From Methylomonas koyamae (GTDB lineage Bacteria > Pseudomonadota > Gammaproteobacteria > Methylococcales > Methylomonadaceae), in assembly GCF_019669905.1 (NCBI RefSeq), contig NZ_AP019777.1:496001-560000 (forward strand): DNA of 64,000 nt. The letters are read 5' to 3'. The number at the start of each line of letters is the position of its first letter. The first letter of the stretch is position 1. A model generated the notes under the pieces. The model had not been told where the DNA came from, did not search any database, and worked only from the letters and a program-made list of their open reading frames with translations. Positions 55,102-62,917 of this stretch are shown one piece after another. The translations under genes were made by a program, and so were the position numbers.

Positions 55102-55905
55102 ATGAAGATCTGGTCTGTTTCCAATCAAAAAGGCGGCGTCGGAAAAACCACTACCGTGGTGACTCTGGGAGGTTTGCTGTCCTCTTGGGGGTTCAGAACC
55201 TTATTGGTAGATTTGGACCCCCACGGTTCGTTGAGCAGTTATTTCGGCATCAACCCCGAGGAAGTCGAGTTGGGGGTTTACAATCTGTTTCTCGACGCCA
55301 GCGAAAAGAAGAAGAATATCGATCCGCAGGTCTATGTCGCCAAGACCCGCTTCGACGGTATCGACGTGTTACCGGCTGCTACCGCGATTGCCACGCTGGA
55401 TCGGCAAGTGGCGGCAATCGGCGGGATGGGCCTGGTCATTTCGACCGCGCTGCACAAGATGGCGGACCGCTACGATTACGTGATTATCGATAGCCCGCCA
55501 ATGTTGGGGGTGCTGATGATCAATGCTTTGGCGGCCTGCGACCATCTGCTGATTCCGGTGCTGGCTGAATTTCTGGCGCTCAAAGGTTTGGACCGGATGG
55601 TGCATACCATCAAGATGGTGTTTCATTCGCGCAAGACGCCGCCCAAATTCACCATAGTGCCGACCATGTTCGACAAGCGGACCAAGGCCGCGCGCGATAG
55701 CCTGGCAGCTTTGTACCAGCAGTATCCGGACAATGCCTGGCGTTCGGTGATTCCGGTCGATACCAAAGTCAGGGATGCCAGCCAAGCCGGCGCGCCGCTG
55801 CCGCTGTTCGATAAAAATGCCCGGGCTAGCGAAGCCTATACCGAATTGTTGGAATTGTTATTGCTTGAGAAAAGCGGAGACAAAACCTTGGCGCCGCGTT
55901 CATGA
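55102..55905 (+). CDS. ParA-family ATPase of the chemotaxis cluster (ParC-type)
   Basis: A 267-residue ATPase with the deviant Walker A QKGGVGKTTTVVTLGGLL, LLVDLDPHGSLSSYFG and IDSPPMLGVLMINALAACD. In Vibrio and Pseudomonas the homologue in this position brings chemotaxis arrays to the cell pole. A GTG at 55096 overlapping the motD stop is an alternative start. No parB-like gene is near, as usual for this type. Confidence 0.93.
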   Translation: MKIWSVSNQKGGVGKTTTVVTLGGLLSSWGFRTLLVDLDPHGSLSSYFGINPEEVELGVYNLFLDASEKKKNIDPQVYVAKTRFDGIDVLPAATAIATLDRQVAAIGGMGLVISTALHKMADRYDYVIIDSPPMLGVLMINALAACDHLLIPVLAEFLALKGLDRMVHTIKMVFHSRKTPPKFTIVPTMFDKRTKAARDSLAALYQQYPDNAWRSVIPVDTKVRDASQAGAPLPLFDKNARASEAYTELLELLLLEKSGDKTLAPRS

Positions 55906-56639
55906 AGCAAAAATCCCCTCCCGGTATCGTCAAACAACAACTGGCACTCGACGCATACCTGCAAACCTTGCTCGACGACGTACCCGATGCCGACGCGAGC
56001 GTCGAGGCGAAAGCGCCTTCATCCCCTGAAGCAAAGCCGGTAACTTTAGTTGCGCGGCAACCGGCCCCGATCGTTGCCGAGGTGTCGCCGCCGGTTTTGG
56101 AAGCAGAGTCGAAAGCTAGAAAAGCCCGAATCTCCAGTCCGGATACGGTGCTTGCCGCCGTTGAAAATCCGGCTAAACTTCAGGCATTGTCGGTGATGCC
56201 GGATTGGTCGCAATACGAGTTTCAAGCTTTATTTTTCAAAGTCGATCAATTGATCCTGGCAACGCCGTTGGTCGAACTGTCGCGAACCATCAAAATGGAC
56301 CGCAAACCCAGCCAAATTCCCGGCCAGCCTTCATGGTTCCTGGGGTTGGTAGACGAACACGACAGCCGTATCGGCGTGCTGGATACCAGTCAGTTGATTT
56401 TCGGCAAAAGCCGTGTCCGGCAGGGTAAGTTCGAAGATTCGCCAGCCAGCCGTATTTTGATTACCCAGGATAAAAGATGGGGCTTGGTCTGCGACGAAAT
56501 ACTCTCCATCGGCAAAATCAAGCCGGACGGCGTGCGCTGGCGCACTGCCCGACAGAAAAAGCCGTGGTTGATCGGTACCGTAATAGACGAACTGACAGCA
56601 ATTGTCGATGTAAAACAATTGGTGCCGCATCGAAAATAA
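55902..56639 (+). CDS. Long CheW-domain protein of the chemotaxis cluster
   Basis: A 245-residue protein. The first 105 residues are a low-complexity Pro/Ala/Glu linker; residues about 110-245 form a CheW-like domain (YEFQALFFKVDQLILATPLVELSRTI, PSWFLGLVDEHDSRIGVLDTSQLI, LVCDEILSIGKIKPD). The same position in Pseudomonas and Vibrio holds a ParP-like coupling protein that binds the neighbouring ParA-type ATPase and CheA; this is the likely role. It overlaps the ATPase gene by four bases. Confidence 0.88.
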   Translation: MKQKSPPGIVKQQLALDAYLQTLLDDVPDADASVEAKAPSSPEAKPVTLVARQPAPIVAEVSPPVLEAESKARKARISSPDTVLAAVENPAKLQALSVMPDWSQYEFQALFFKVDQLILATPLVELSRTIKMDRKPSQIPGQPSWFLGLVDEHDSRIGVLDTSQLIFGKSRVRQGKFEDSPASRILITQDKRWGLVCDEILSIGKIKPDGVRWRTARQKKPWLIGTVIDELTAIVDVKQLVPHRK

Positions 56640-56664
56640 TTTATTAGCCTTTGGATAAGACGAC

Positions 56665-57138
56665 ATGAGTGAAGATAGAAAACAAGGCGATCCCGTCATG
56701 CAGTGGGTGACTTTTTGTCTGGGCGACGAAAAGTACGGTATCAACGTGATGCAGGTGCAGGAGGTGCTGCGGATTACCGAGATCGCGCCGGTGCCGGGAG
56801 CTCCGTCCTACGTGTTGGGAATTATCAATCTGCGCGGCAACGTGGTCACCGTCATCGATACCCGCAACCGTTTCGGTTTGCCGTCGAAAGAAACCGACGA
56901 CGCGTCACGGGTGGTGATTATCGAAACCGACCGGCATATCATCGGCATTTTGGTGGACAGCGTCGCCGAAGTCGTGGAAATGCGCGCTTCGGAAATCGAA
57001 ACCGCACCCAACGTCGGTAACGAGGAAAGCTCCAAATATATTCAAGGCGTGACCAGCCGCGATAACCAGTTGCTGATTCTGGTGGATTTGAATAAATTTC
57101 TCAGCGACGACGAAAAAGCTGAATTGGATATGTTTTAA
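56665..57138 (+). CDS. cheW: Chemotaxis coupling protein CheW
   Basis: A 157-residue SH3-like protein linking receptors to CheA. VTFCLGDEKYGINVMQVQEVLRITEIAPVPGAPSYVLGIINLRGNVVTVIDTRNRFGL is typical CheW, and ILVDLNKFLSDDE closes the fold. It starts 25 bases after the long CheW-domain gene. Confidence 0.96.
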   Translation: MSEDRKQGDPVMQWVTFCLGDEKYGINVMQVQEVLRITEIAPVPGAPSYVLGIINLRGNVVTVIDTRNRFGLPSKETDDASRVVIIETDRHIIGILVDSVAEVVEMRASEIETAPNVGNEESSKYIQGVTSRDNQLLILVDLNKFLSDDEKAELDMF

Positions 57139-57179
57139 CACGAAGCAGCCGGCAGAAGGCGCGGCGGGCGGGAGGGCAT

Positions 57180-57353
57180 ATGATAGAAATCACGCCGATC
57201 ACACCTTACCAGCCGGTCAATGCGCCTTTGAAAGTGGAACGGGAACAGCGCGACAAACGCAATCCGGAACAACGGCGGCCGCACGCGAAGCAGGACCGTA
57301 ATCCAAATAATGCCAACCCGCAGCCGGCCGAACATATCGACGAAATAGTGTAA
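57180..57353 (+). CDS. 57-residue protein between cheW and the DUF2802 gene
   Basis: A short gene encoding MIEITPITPYQPVNAPLKVE and then a very basic, Asn/Arg/Pro-rich stretch, ending HIDEIV. A strong GGGAGGG ribosome site stands five bases before the ATG, and its TAA overlaps the ATG of the next gene by one base (TAATG). No membrane segment is present. It looks disordered. The fit between its neighbours supports a real gene; I do not recognise the family. Confidence 0.65.
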   Translation: MIEITPITPYQPVNAPLKVEREQRDKRNPEQRRPHAKQDRNPNNANPQPAEHIDEIV

Positions 57354-57772
57354 TGACCGATTACTTAATTTGGGGTTTGGCGCTAGGCGAACTGTTCATA
57401 TTGGCGGTTTTGCTGCGCCTGGTCGGTAGCAAAAAACGGCTGGAACGGGAACTCAAGGTGTTGGAAGAGCGCTTGCAGCGCAGCAACGAGGATTTGGCGG
57501 GTTTGTGTTCGGCGGCTGTCGCGGTGGACCGTCGGCTGGCGGCCAACGATAACCGGCTGAACACGATTGCCGACCGGGTCAACAGGCCGATTCAAGCCGC
57601 GGCGCCTCAGCCCCATCCAGTCCAGGACGACCCCGTTCCGGCCCAAGGTTACGAGGATGTCATCCAAAAAATTCGCCGCGGGGCCGATATAGACGAATTG
57701 GTCAGAGACTGCGGTTTGACCCGAGACGAAGCGCTATTGCTGATGCGTTTGCACGGTGGCGGCAAGCGCTGA
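57353..57772 (+). CDS. DUF2802 membrane protein at the end of the chemotaxis cluster
   Basis: A 139-residue protein: one N-terminal membrane segment (about residues 5-22, LIWGLALGELFILAVLLRLV), a coiled coil (about 28-75) and a C-terminal helical domain (YEDVIQKIRRGADIDELVRDCGLTRDEALLLMRLHG) that looks like a small helix-turn-helix-type fold. Proteins of this family commonly follow cheW in Pseudomonas-type clusters; function unknown. It is the last gene of the motility array and converges on the LPS cluster with only three bases between stops. Confidence 0.85.
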   Translation: MTDYLIWGLALGELFILAVLLRLVGSKKRLERELKVLEERLQRSNEDLAGLCSAAVAVDRRLAANDNRLNTIADRVNRPIQAAAPQPHPVQDDPVPAQGYEDVIQKIRRGADIDELVRDCGLTRDEALLLMRLHGGGKR

Positions 57773-57775
57773 TAT

Positions 57776-58624
57776 CTATACGTCGGGAGCCGACTCAGCG
57801 ATGTACTGGCTAACTCCGCGTTGCGCAACCACAATCCGCGGATCGGCAACCCGTTCCAACAAGCGCCGGTAATTCTCGTCGTGTTGGCTTCTATCGTTAT
57901 ACGGGTGCCAAAGATGCAGTACCGGCGCGGCAAACCGGCCCTCCTTGCGTTTGCAACCGGAGTGGATCAAGCGAATTACCAGATCGGAATCTTCGTATCC
58001 CCAGCCTTCGAATAACTCGTCGAAGCCGTTCACGGCCAAAAAATCGGCTTGCCACAGCGCCAAGTTGCAAGTCATGGCGTTTTGCCACCGGCGCGGATTG
58101 AAGTAGCGCCATCTTTGCAGCGGCAAATAGATCAGCGGCAGCAAACGGTTCAGTTTCCGTTGTAGCCACAATCGCATAAAAAAACCAACAGATTGCCGGT
58201 GCAACGCAATGCCGCTGCTCAATACTTGTTCGGTGCCGCCCGCATTGAGCAGTAGGCGGTTGCCGGGCACGAAATAACCGGTTTCGGCCAGCAGCCTGTG
58301 GCGGGCGATAAAGCCCGGAAACGCGATGCAGTCGCCGTCCATGAACAGCAGATAGCCGCCGGCCGCCGCCGCAGCAGCCTTATTCCGAATGGTGCCGGCG
58401 CGAAAGCCTTTGTCTTCGTGCCAGATGTGCCGGATCGGTATCGGACTGGTTTTAATCTCTTGCTCGATTAGCCGGCGGGTGGCTTGCTCAGAGCCGTCGT
58501 CTGCAACGAGGATTTCGAAGTTTCGATCCAACTGGTCCTGCAGGCTACGCAAGCAGGCGAGCAGCGCCGGAGGCCGATTATAGGTAGTGACGATTACCGA
58601 AATCAGGTCAATGGTTTGCGGCAT
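57776..58624 (-). CDS. Family 2 glycosyltransferase
   Basis: A 282-residue GT-A enzyme. The nucleotide-sugar site is seen as ISVIVTTYNRPPALLACLRSL, LVADDGS and LFMDGDCIAFPG (DxD). FDELFEGWGYEDSDLVIRLIHSG is like the galactosyltransferase-type C-terminal motif that holds the catalytic base. I chose the ATG at 58624; one at 58654 would overlap the upstream gene. It is the last gene of the LPS cluster and converges with the motility array. Acceptor unknown. Confidence 0.88.
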   Translation of the reverse strand: MPQTIDLISVIVTTYNRPPALLACLRSLQDQLDRNFEILVADDGSEQATRRLIEQEIKTSPIPIRHIWHEDKGFRAGTIRNKAAAAAAGGYLLFMDGDCIAFPGFIARHRLLAETGYFVPGNRLLLNAGGTEQVLSSGIALHRQSVGFFMRLWLQRKLNRLLPLIYLPLQRWRYFNPRRWQNAMTCNLALWQADFLAVNGFDELFEGWGYEDSDLVIRLIHSGCKRKEGRFAAPVLHLWHPYNDRSQHDENYRRLLERVADPRIVVAQRGVSQYIAESAPDV

Positions 58625-58632
58625 GGCCTTGC

Positions 58633-59439
58633 TTAATGCTGGTCGGGCGTCCATTTCAGGTTGGCGGTGGCGGCTTTTGCGTAGCGGTAAAATGTGCCTT
58701 CGAAGTTGCCCAGCGCCAGCACAAACCCGGCCCAGCCGTCGAGAAAGCCGAGTTTGAGAACGTAAATTCTAAAGAATGCCCAGACGCCGTGTAGCAGAGC
58801 GGTCGCCATGGTGGGGCGTTTGCCGGCGCGTTCCAGTTTGCGCGCGCCCAATGTCGAATAACGCTGCATTTTGTGCAGCAGTTGTTCCAGATTCAGAAAC
58901 GGCACCTGGATGATGGCGGAATCGAAATAGCCAATTTTGCCGTTGACCGTAAACCCTTCGTGAACTTCGGCTTGGTCGTCGAACACCATGGCCTGCTTAC
59001 GAAACAGTTGCGGTTGCCGGTAATCCGGATACCAGCCGCAATGTTCGATCCAGCGGCCCATGAACCAATTGCGGCGCGGCACATAATAAACATCTGCGTC
59101 GGGCGCTGACAAAATGCGTTCGATTTCGGCTTTGGCGTCGGGCGTGCAGCGTTCGTCGGCGTCCAGGCTAAACACCCAGTCGTGGCTACATGCGGCAATT
59201 GCATCGTTACGCAATTTACCGAAGGTGGTGAATGGAATTTGTCTTACTGTCGCCCCCAATTCGGCGGCGATTGTCGCGGTGCCGTCGCTGCTATTCGAGT
59301 CGAGCACCAACACTTCGTCCGCCCACAGCACGCTCTCGACTGCGGCGGCAATTTTGTCGGCCTCGTTATAGGCGATGATGTAGACGCTCAATTTCGGGCG
59401 AGGCCCGGTTCGAACGCAAGCGGCGGATGTTTCTGTCAT
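58633..59439 (-). CDS. Family 2 glycosyltransferase, WaaE/KdtX-like
   Basis: A 268-residue enzyme. LSVYIIAYNEADKIAAAVESVLWADEVLVLDSNSSDGT, KLRNDAIAACSHDWVFSLDADER and YVPRRNWFMGRWIEHCGWYPDYRQPQLFRK match the WaaE/KdtX group that adds glucose to LPS inner-core heptose. The WFMGRWI-HCGWYPD segment is the group's best signature. The linkage made here is inferred from family only. Confidence 0.88.
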   Translation of the reverse strand: MTETSAACVRTGPRPKLSVYIIAYNEADKIAAAVESVLWADEVLVLDSNSSDGTATIAAELGATVRQIPFTTFGKLRNDAIAACSHDWVFSLDADERCTPDAKAEIERILSAPDADVYYVPRRNWFMGRWIEHCGWYPDYRQPQLFRKQAMVFDDQAEVHEGFTVNGKIGYFDSAIIQVPFLNLEQLLHKMQRYSTLGARKLERAGKRPTMATALLHGVWAFFRIYVLKLGFLDGWAGFVLALGNFEGTFYRYAKAATANLKWTPDQH

Positions 59440-59521
59440 AGCGCGGCCGGAAAGTTTCTATGAATGGGAGCTGTATAAGCTGATGGTTAAGCACTGGGCT
59501 GGATTGTTGACGGACTCAGCG

Positions 59522-60346
59522 CTATTGCCAATTGAAATCGCCGTTTTGCCGAATACCGTGCAAAGTCATGCCGTATTGCGCCAGTTCGCTGTCGTGCCAT
59601 TGGTTGGCTTGGCGTAACCGGGCCATTTTTCGTAATTTTCGTTCCAGCCAGCTTTGTTGTAACAGACGGTAATTGTAGCGGTTGCCCAAGCCTTGTTTAT
59701 CGGATAAACCGCGTTCTTGTTTCATCGCGGTTTGGGTCACCGATCCGTAATGGTGAAGCCAAGATGCGCCGGTCATGGCACAAGCAATGCCGGCTTTTTC
59801 AGCCTCGTGAAAAAACAGCGTGTCTTCGTAGCCGAGTAATTTGGGTACCGGCTGAAAATAGCCGATTTCATGCCACACCGAGTCGTGGATGGCTAAACAA
59901 ACGGCATGCTTTCCGCCCAAACGCAGTGCCGTGGCCATTTTTAGCGAAGCATTGCCGGCAAACTCGTCGAAGTCGTAATCCAGTTTGCCTTCCACCAATG
60001 CCGGCGAAATGATTTTCAGCTGGTTCTGTTCAGCGGTTTCGATCAAATTTTCCAACCAATTGGCGCTGACCAGCACATCGTTGTTCATGACCACGGTCCA
60101 TTCCGCCTGCAGCGCCAAAGCCCCCTGGTTCCAGGCGACGCCGCAGCCGAGGTTGGATTTGTTCAGAATTAAACCGCCGAGTCCCAAAGAGGCCAGATAG
60201 TCGCAAGTGCCGTCGCGGGAACCGTTATCCACCACAACCACCCGCTTTAAATCGACGCCGTGTCTGACCATGCTGTCGATGCATTGGCGCGTGTAATTGA
60301 TTTGGTTGTAGCAGGCAAAAGTGATGGCGTATTGGTCTGATTTCAT
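59522..60346 (-). CDS. Family 2 glycosyltransferase
   Basis: A 274-residue GT-A enzyme with ITFACYNQINYTRQCIDSMVRHG, VVVVDNGSRDGTCDYLASLG, NLGCGVAWNQGAL and VVMNNDVLV in the place of the DxD motif. The GYEDTLFFHEAEKAGIACAMT region supplies the usual acidic residues. It resembles rhamnosyltransferase-like GT2 proteins. Donor and acceptor unknown; the setting points to LPS or polysaccharide synthesis. Confidence 0.87.
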   Translation of the reverse strand: MKSDQYAITFACYNQINYTRQCIDSMVRHGVDLKRVVVVDNGSRDGTCDYLASLGLGGLILNKSNLGCGVAWNQGALALQAEWTVVMNNDVLVSANWLENLIETAEQNQLKIISPALVEGKLDYDFDEFAGNASLKMATALRLGGKHAVCLAIHDSVWHEIGYFQPVPKLLGYEDTLFFHEAEKAGIACAMTGASWLHHYGSVTQTAMKQERGLSDKQGLGNRYNYRLLQQSWLERKLRKMARLRQANQWHDSELAQYGMTLHGIRQNGDFNWQ

Positions 60347-60365
60347 GTGTTTGGCCGGCAGGATA

Positions 60366-61664
60366 TCAATCCCGCGATAGTTGGGTTTGGGCTGAAATGA
60401 TCTGTGCTGAAATTCCGGCGATGACCAGTCCGTAAAATGAGCTTGTGTACTTAAATGTCAATACTTCGCTGCTGAGACTGCATAAAACCAGGCTGGTGAT
60501 GTAGGCAAGGCCTAAACGGCAGGCATACTTCGACTTTTCCACGTCTCTGTTGCGCCAGCACACGGTTAGCGGAACCATGAACAAACCTATCACGGAGATG
60601 CCGCCCATGACGCCGGAGCGCAGCAAATTCGCCAATAGCTCATTGTGCGGGCCGTTATGCAGGATAGTTTCTCGGGCTTCGATACTGGCAAACGAACTTA
60701 TCCAAGGGGCATCGAGGTAGAGCTTAAAATTGTGGTCGCCATATCCCTGTAATGGATTGTGTTTGAAAAGCTCCCAGCTAATTTGCCACATGGTCAGGCG
60801 TAAGCCCGCGGAGGTCTCGGTGTTACTGCCGTTAAGCCAAGAGCTGAGTTCGTAGATGCCGCTGAATACTCGGTCGAGCGTATAAGGCCTTACCAGGCAA
60901 ATTAAAACGATGCCGGCCAAAATCAGCAAACCCAGATGTTTCAAAATTTTCGGCGGCAAATTTTTTCGGTTTAAAACTGCCCATAAAACCAGTAGCGGCG
61001 GGATCGCTATCCAGCTACCGCGCGTTCCGGAGCCGAGGATCAAGTAAATTCCGGCCAGGAATCCCGAAATCTGGTAAGCCAAGAATTTTAAATTGAGTTT
61101 GTCCGGTTCGGTTTCTATGCCGAACAAACAAAAAGCCGTCAAAACCAAGCTATAGGTGCCGAACTCTGTCGGGTCTACCGCCGGCGTGGCGAAACGGCCG
61201 ATCCAACGTTCCAGTGTTTCCGGGTGCGAATAAACGACCGGAATTAAAATGAGTAACGCGATTGGTGCGGAAAACGCAACGATTTTAGAGAAGTTAAGTT
61301 TTATCTGAAGAAAATAAAATAATACCGGGATGCAAAGCAAGATCCGGGAAGGGCCGTCGTAGGGCTTAAAGGACCATTCCTGCCTTACGATTTGGCTAAC
61401 GAGTATTGCTAACACCGGCAAGGCCATTGTGATAATCAGCGGCAAAGCCGAGGTTATCTGCTTTTGGGCGCGGGCACGAAGCCATGCGCATTTGAAAACC
61501 GTGAGCGCGGGAAGTAGCAGCAGGAAAACCGTAATATTGGTCCAACTTCGGACCGATAAATAACCGATGATACTGCTGGCCGTAACGAGAATAACCGGCC
61601 AGTCGAGCCAGGAAGTTTGGTCATTTTCGATAAATTGGTTTCGGGATATAGCCATTTTTCGCAT
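60366..61664 (-). CDS. O-antigen ligase-like membrane protein
   Basis: A protein of about 432 residues with 10 or more membrane segments. The long periplasmic loop contains HNPLQGYGDHNFKLYLD and, further on, GPHNELLANLLRSGVMGG, which are the Wzy_C/WaaL signature with the essential histidine. WaaL transfers O-antigen from the lipid carrier to lipid A-core; a Wzy-type polymerase is the main alternative. The start is unsure: ATGs at 61709, 61664 and 61655 lack a clear ribosome site. Confidence 0.85.
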   Translation of the reverse strand: MRKMAISRNQFIENDQTSWLDWPVILVTASSIIGYLSVRSWTNITVFLLLLPALTVFKCAWLRARAQKQITSALPLIITMALPVLAILVSQIVRQEWSFKPYDGPSRILLCIPVLFYFLQIKLNFSKIVAFSAPIALLILIPVVYSHPETLERWIGRFATPAVDPTEFGTYSLVLTAFCLFGIETEPDKLNLKFLAYQISGFLAGIYLILGSGTRGSWIAIPPLLVLWAVLNRKNLPPKILKHLGLLILAGIVLICLVRPYTLDRVFSGIYELSSWLNGSNTETSAGLRLTMWQISWELFKHNPLQGYGDHNFKLYLDAPWISSFASIEARETILHNGPHNELLANLLRSGVMGGISVIGLFMVPLTVCWRNRDVEKSKYACRLGLAYITSLVLCSLSSEVLTFKYTSSFYGLVIAGISAQIISAQTQLSRD

Positions 61665-61808
61665 CGGTCTTTGCGTTATGCGGTCAAGAACATTGCACGC
61701 TCGGAGCATCGTTACCGCTTCGATCGGGCATGTTGAGTGGGCTCTCTTCGCTGTAACGCATTTTTATAGGATGAAATTCAGTGGCTGAAATATTGAGCGG
61801 CCTGAGCA

Positions 61809-62792
61809 TTACGCTTGCGTTTGTAAAAAATAGTCGGAGATCTGTTGTCGAAAAATTTTCGGTTCGTTTTTCAAATAATCCCGATAGTTGTCGAAAGCGC
61901 GGTAATGAGCGGCAAAATTGGCCAGTATGTCCGTGGCTAGCTGCGAAAATTCCGCTACAAACTCGGGCGCCGAGCTGTCCAATTTATAGCGCTTGAGAAT
62001 AGGCAGGTCGATCTCGTTACCTGCGGAACCCAGAACGCCGGTGATTAGGCAGCAGCCGTGCATCGCCGCTTCCCTGGGCATTCGGTCGCGGCCGGGATGG
62101 TGGCCGAAGTCGATGTAGAGTTTCGCCGCATAGAGCTGTTGCGATAGTTGTTCGCGGTTTAGGCCCTTCAGCGGGACGAATTGCCACTGCGGATTCGCGG
62201 CAATCAGCTTTTCCGTCACCTTTTTGCCTTTGTTGGGGTTATACAGGATTATGTCTTGCTTGGTATTGGCGAATTCCAGGTGGTTATCGTTCAGAAAATC
62301 TTCGTTGATGGAGTCGATCAGCGGAACCGGTTCGATACCGCACTGCTTAAGATAATCGGTCGCGTGTTGGGTCTGCGAGAAATGGATCATATGCTTCAAG
62401 GATCTGGCGCCTCTTAATGGCCGTTTTCCCTGAATCACTCGTTTTATATAACGCACCTTATCGTGCAGCGGCCAGATATGGCGCCGTTCCAGAAAGTTTT
62501 CCAAAGACAGCCACCAGATGGCGGCTTTGGCATGGCGGACTTTATTGGCCAATTGCGGATACACCTCCGGAAAAATAATCAGATTCCCGGCCGCATCTTC
62601 GTAATCCGCTATCGGAGCCGTATACCGCAGGTAGGGCTCCGGGGTGTTTGCCGATTTACCGAACGGCAAATAGGTAATGTAGGCCGGCAATCCGAGCTTA
62701 TTCATATGATCGACCAACTGGTGCAAGGCTTCCGGTCCGCCGGTCACCGCTCCCGCCGGGCATACGACTAATATTTTTTTAAATTTGGGCAC
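61809..62792 (-). CDS. Glycosyltransferase-like protein (GT4-type fold)
   Basis: A 327-residue protein. ILVVCPAGAVTGGPEALHQLVDHMNKLG resembles the N-terminal Rossmann start of GT-B enzymes, and DFGHHPGRDRMPREAAMHGCCLITGVLGSAGNEIDLP resembles the nucleotide-sugar end of GT4-like proteins, with a glutamate in the E(x)7E position. The middle has DIILYNPNKGKKVTEKLIAANPQWQFVPLKGLNREQLSQQLYAAK. Family assignment is tentative. It lies between the ligase-like gene and a heptosyltransferase-like gene. Confidence 0.72.
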   Translation of the reverse strand: MPKFKKILVVCPAGAVTGGPEALHQLVDHMNKLGLPAYITYLPFGKSANTPEPYLRYTAPIADYEDAAGNLIIFPEVYPQLANKVRHAKAAIWWLSLENFLERRHIWPLHDKVRYIKRVIQGKRPLRGARSLKHMIHFSQTQHATDYLKQCGIEPVPLIDSINEDFLNDNHLEFANTKQDIILYNPNKGKKVTEKLIAANPQWQFVPLKGLNREQLSQQLYAAKLYIDFGHHPGRDRMPREAAMHGCCLITGVLGSAGNEIDLPILKRYKLDSSAPEFVAEFSQLATDILANFAAHYRAFDNYRDYLKNEPKIFRQQISDYFLQTQA

Positions 62793-62917
62793 TGTATTTT
62801 TTGTAGAGTCGAATTTTTAAGGGCAAATGTTACGCGGTCGGGCGGAAAGTTTATCTGATTGGTCGGCTAAATATAGCCAAGCCGGTAACGATACAGAATT
62901 GGCGTCTCGGAGCATAA

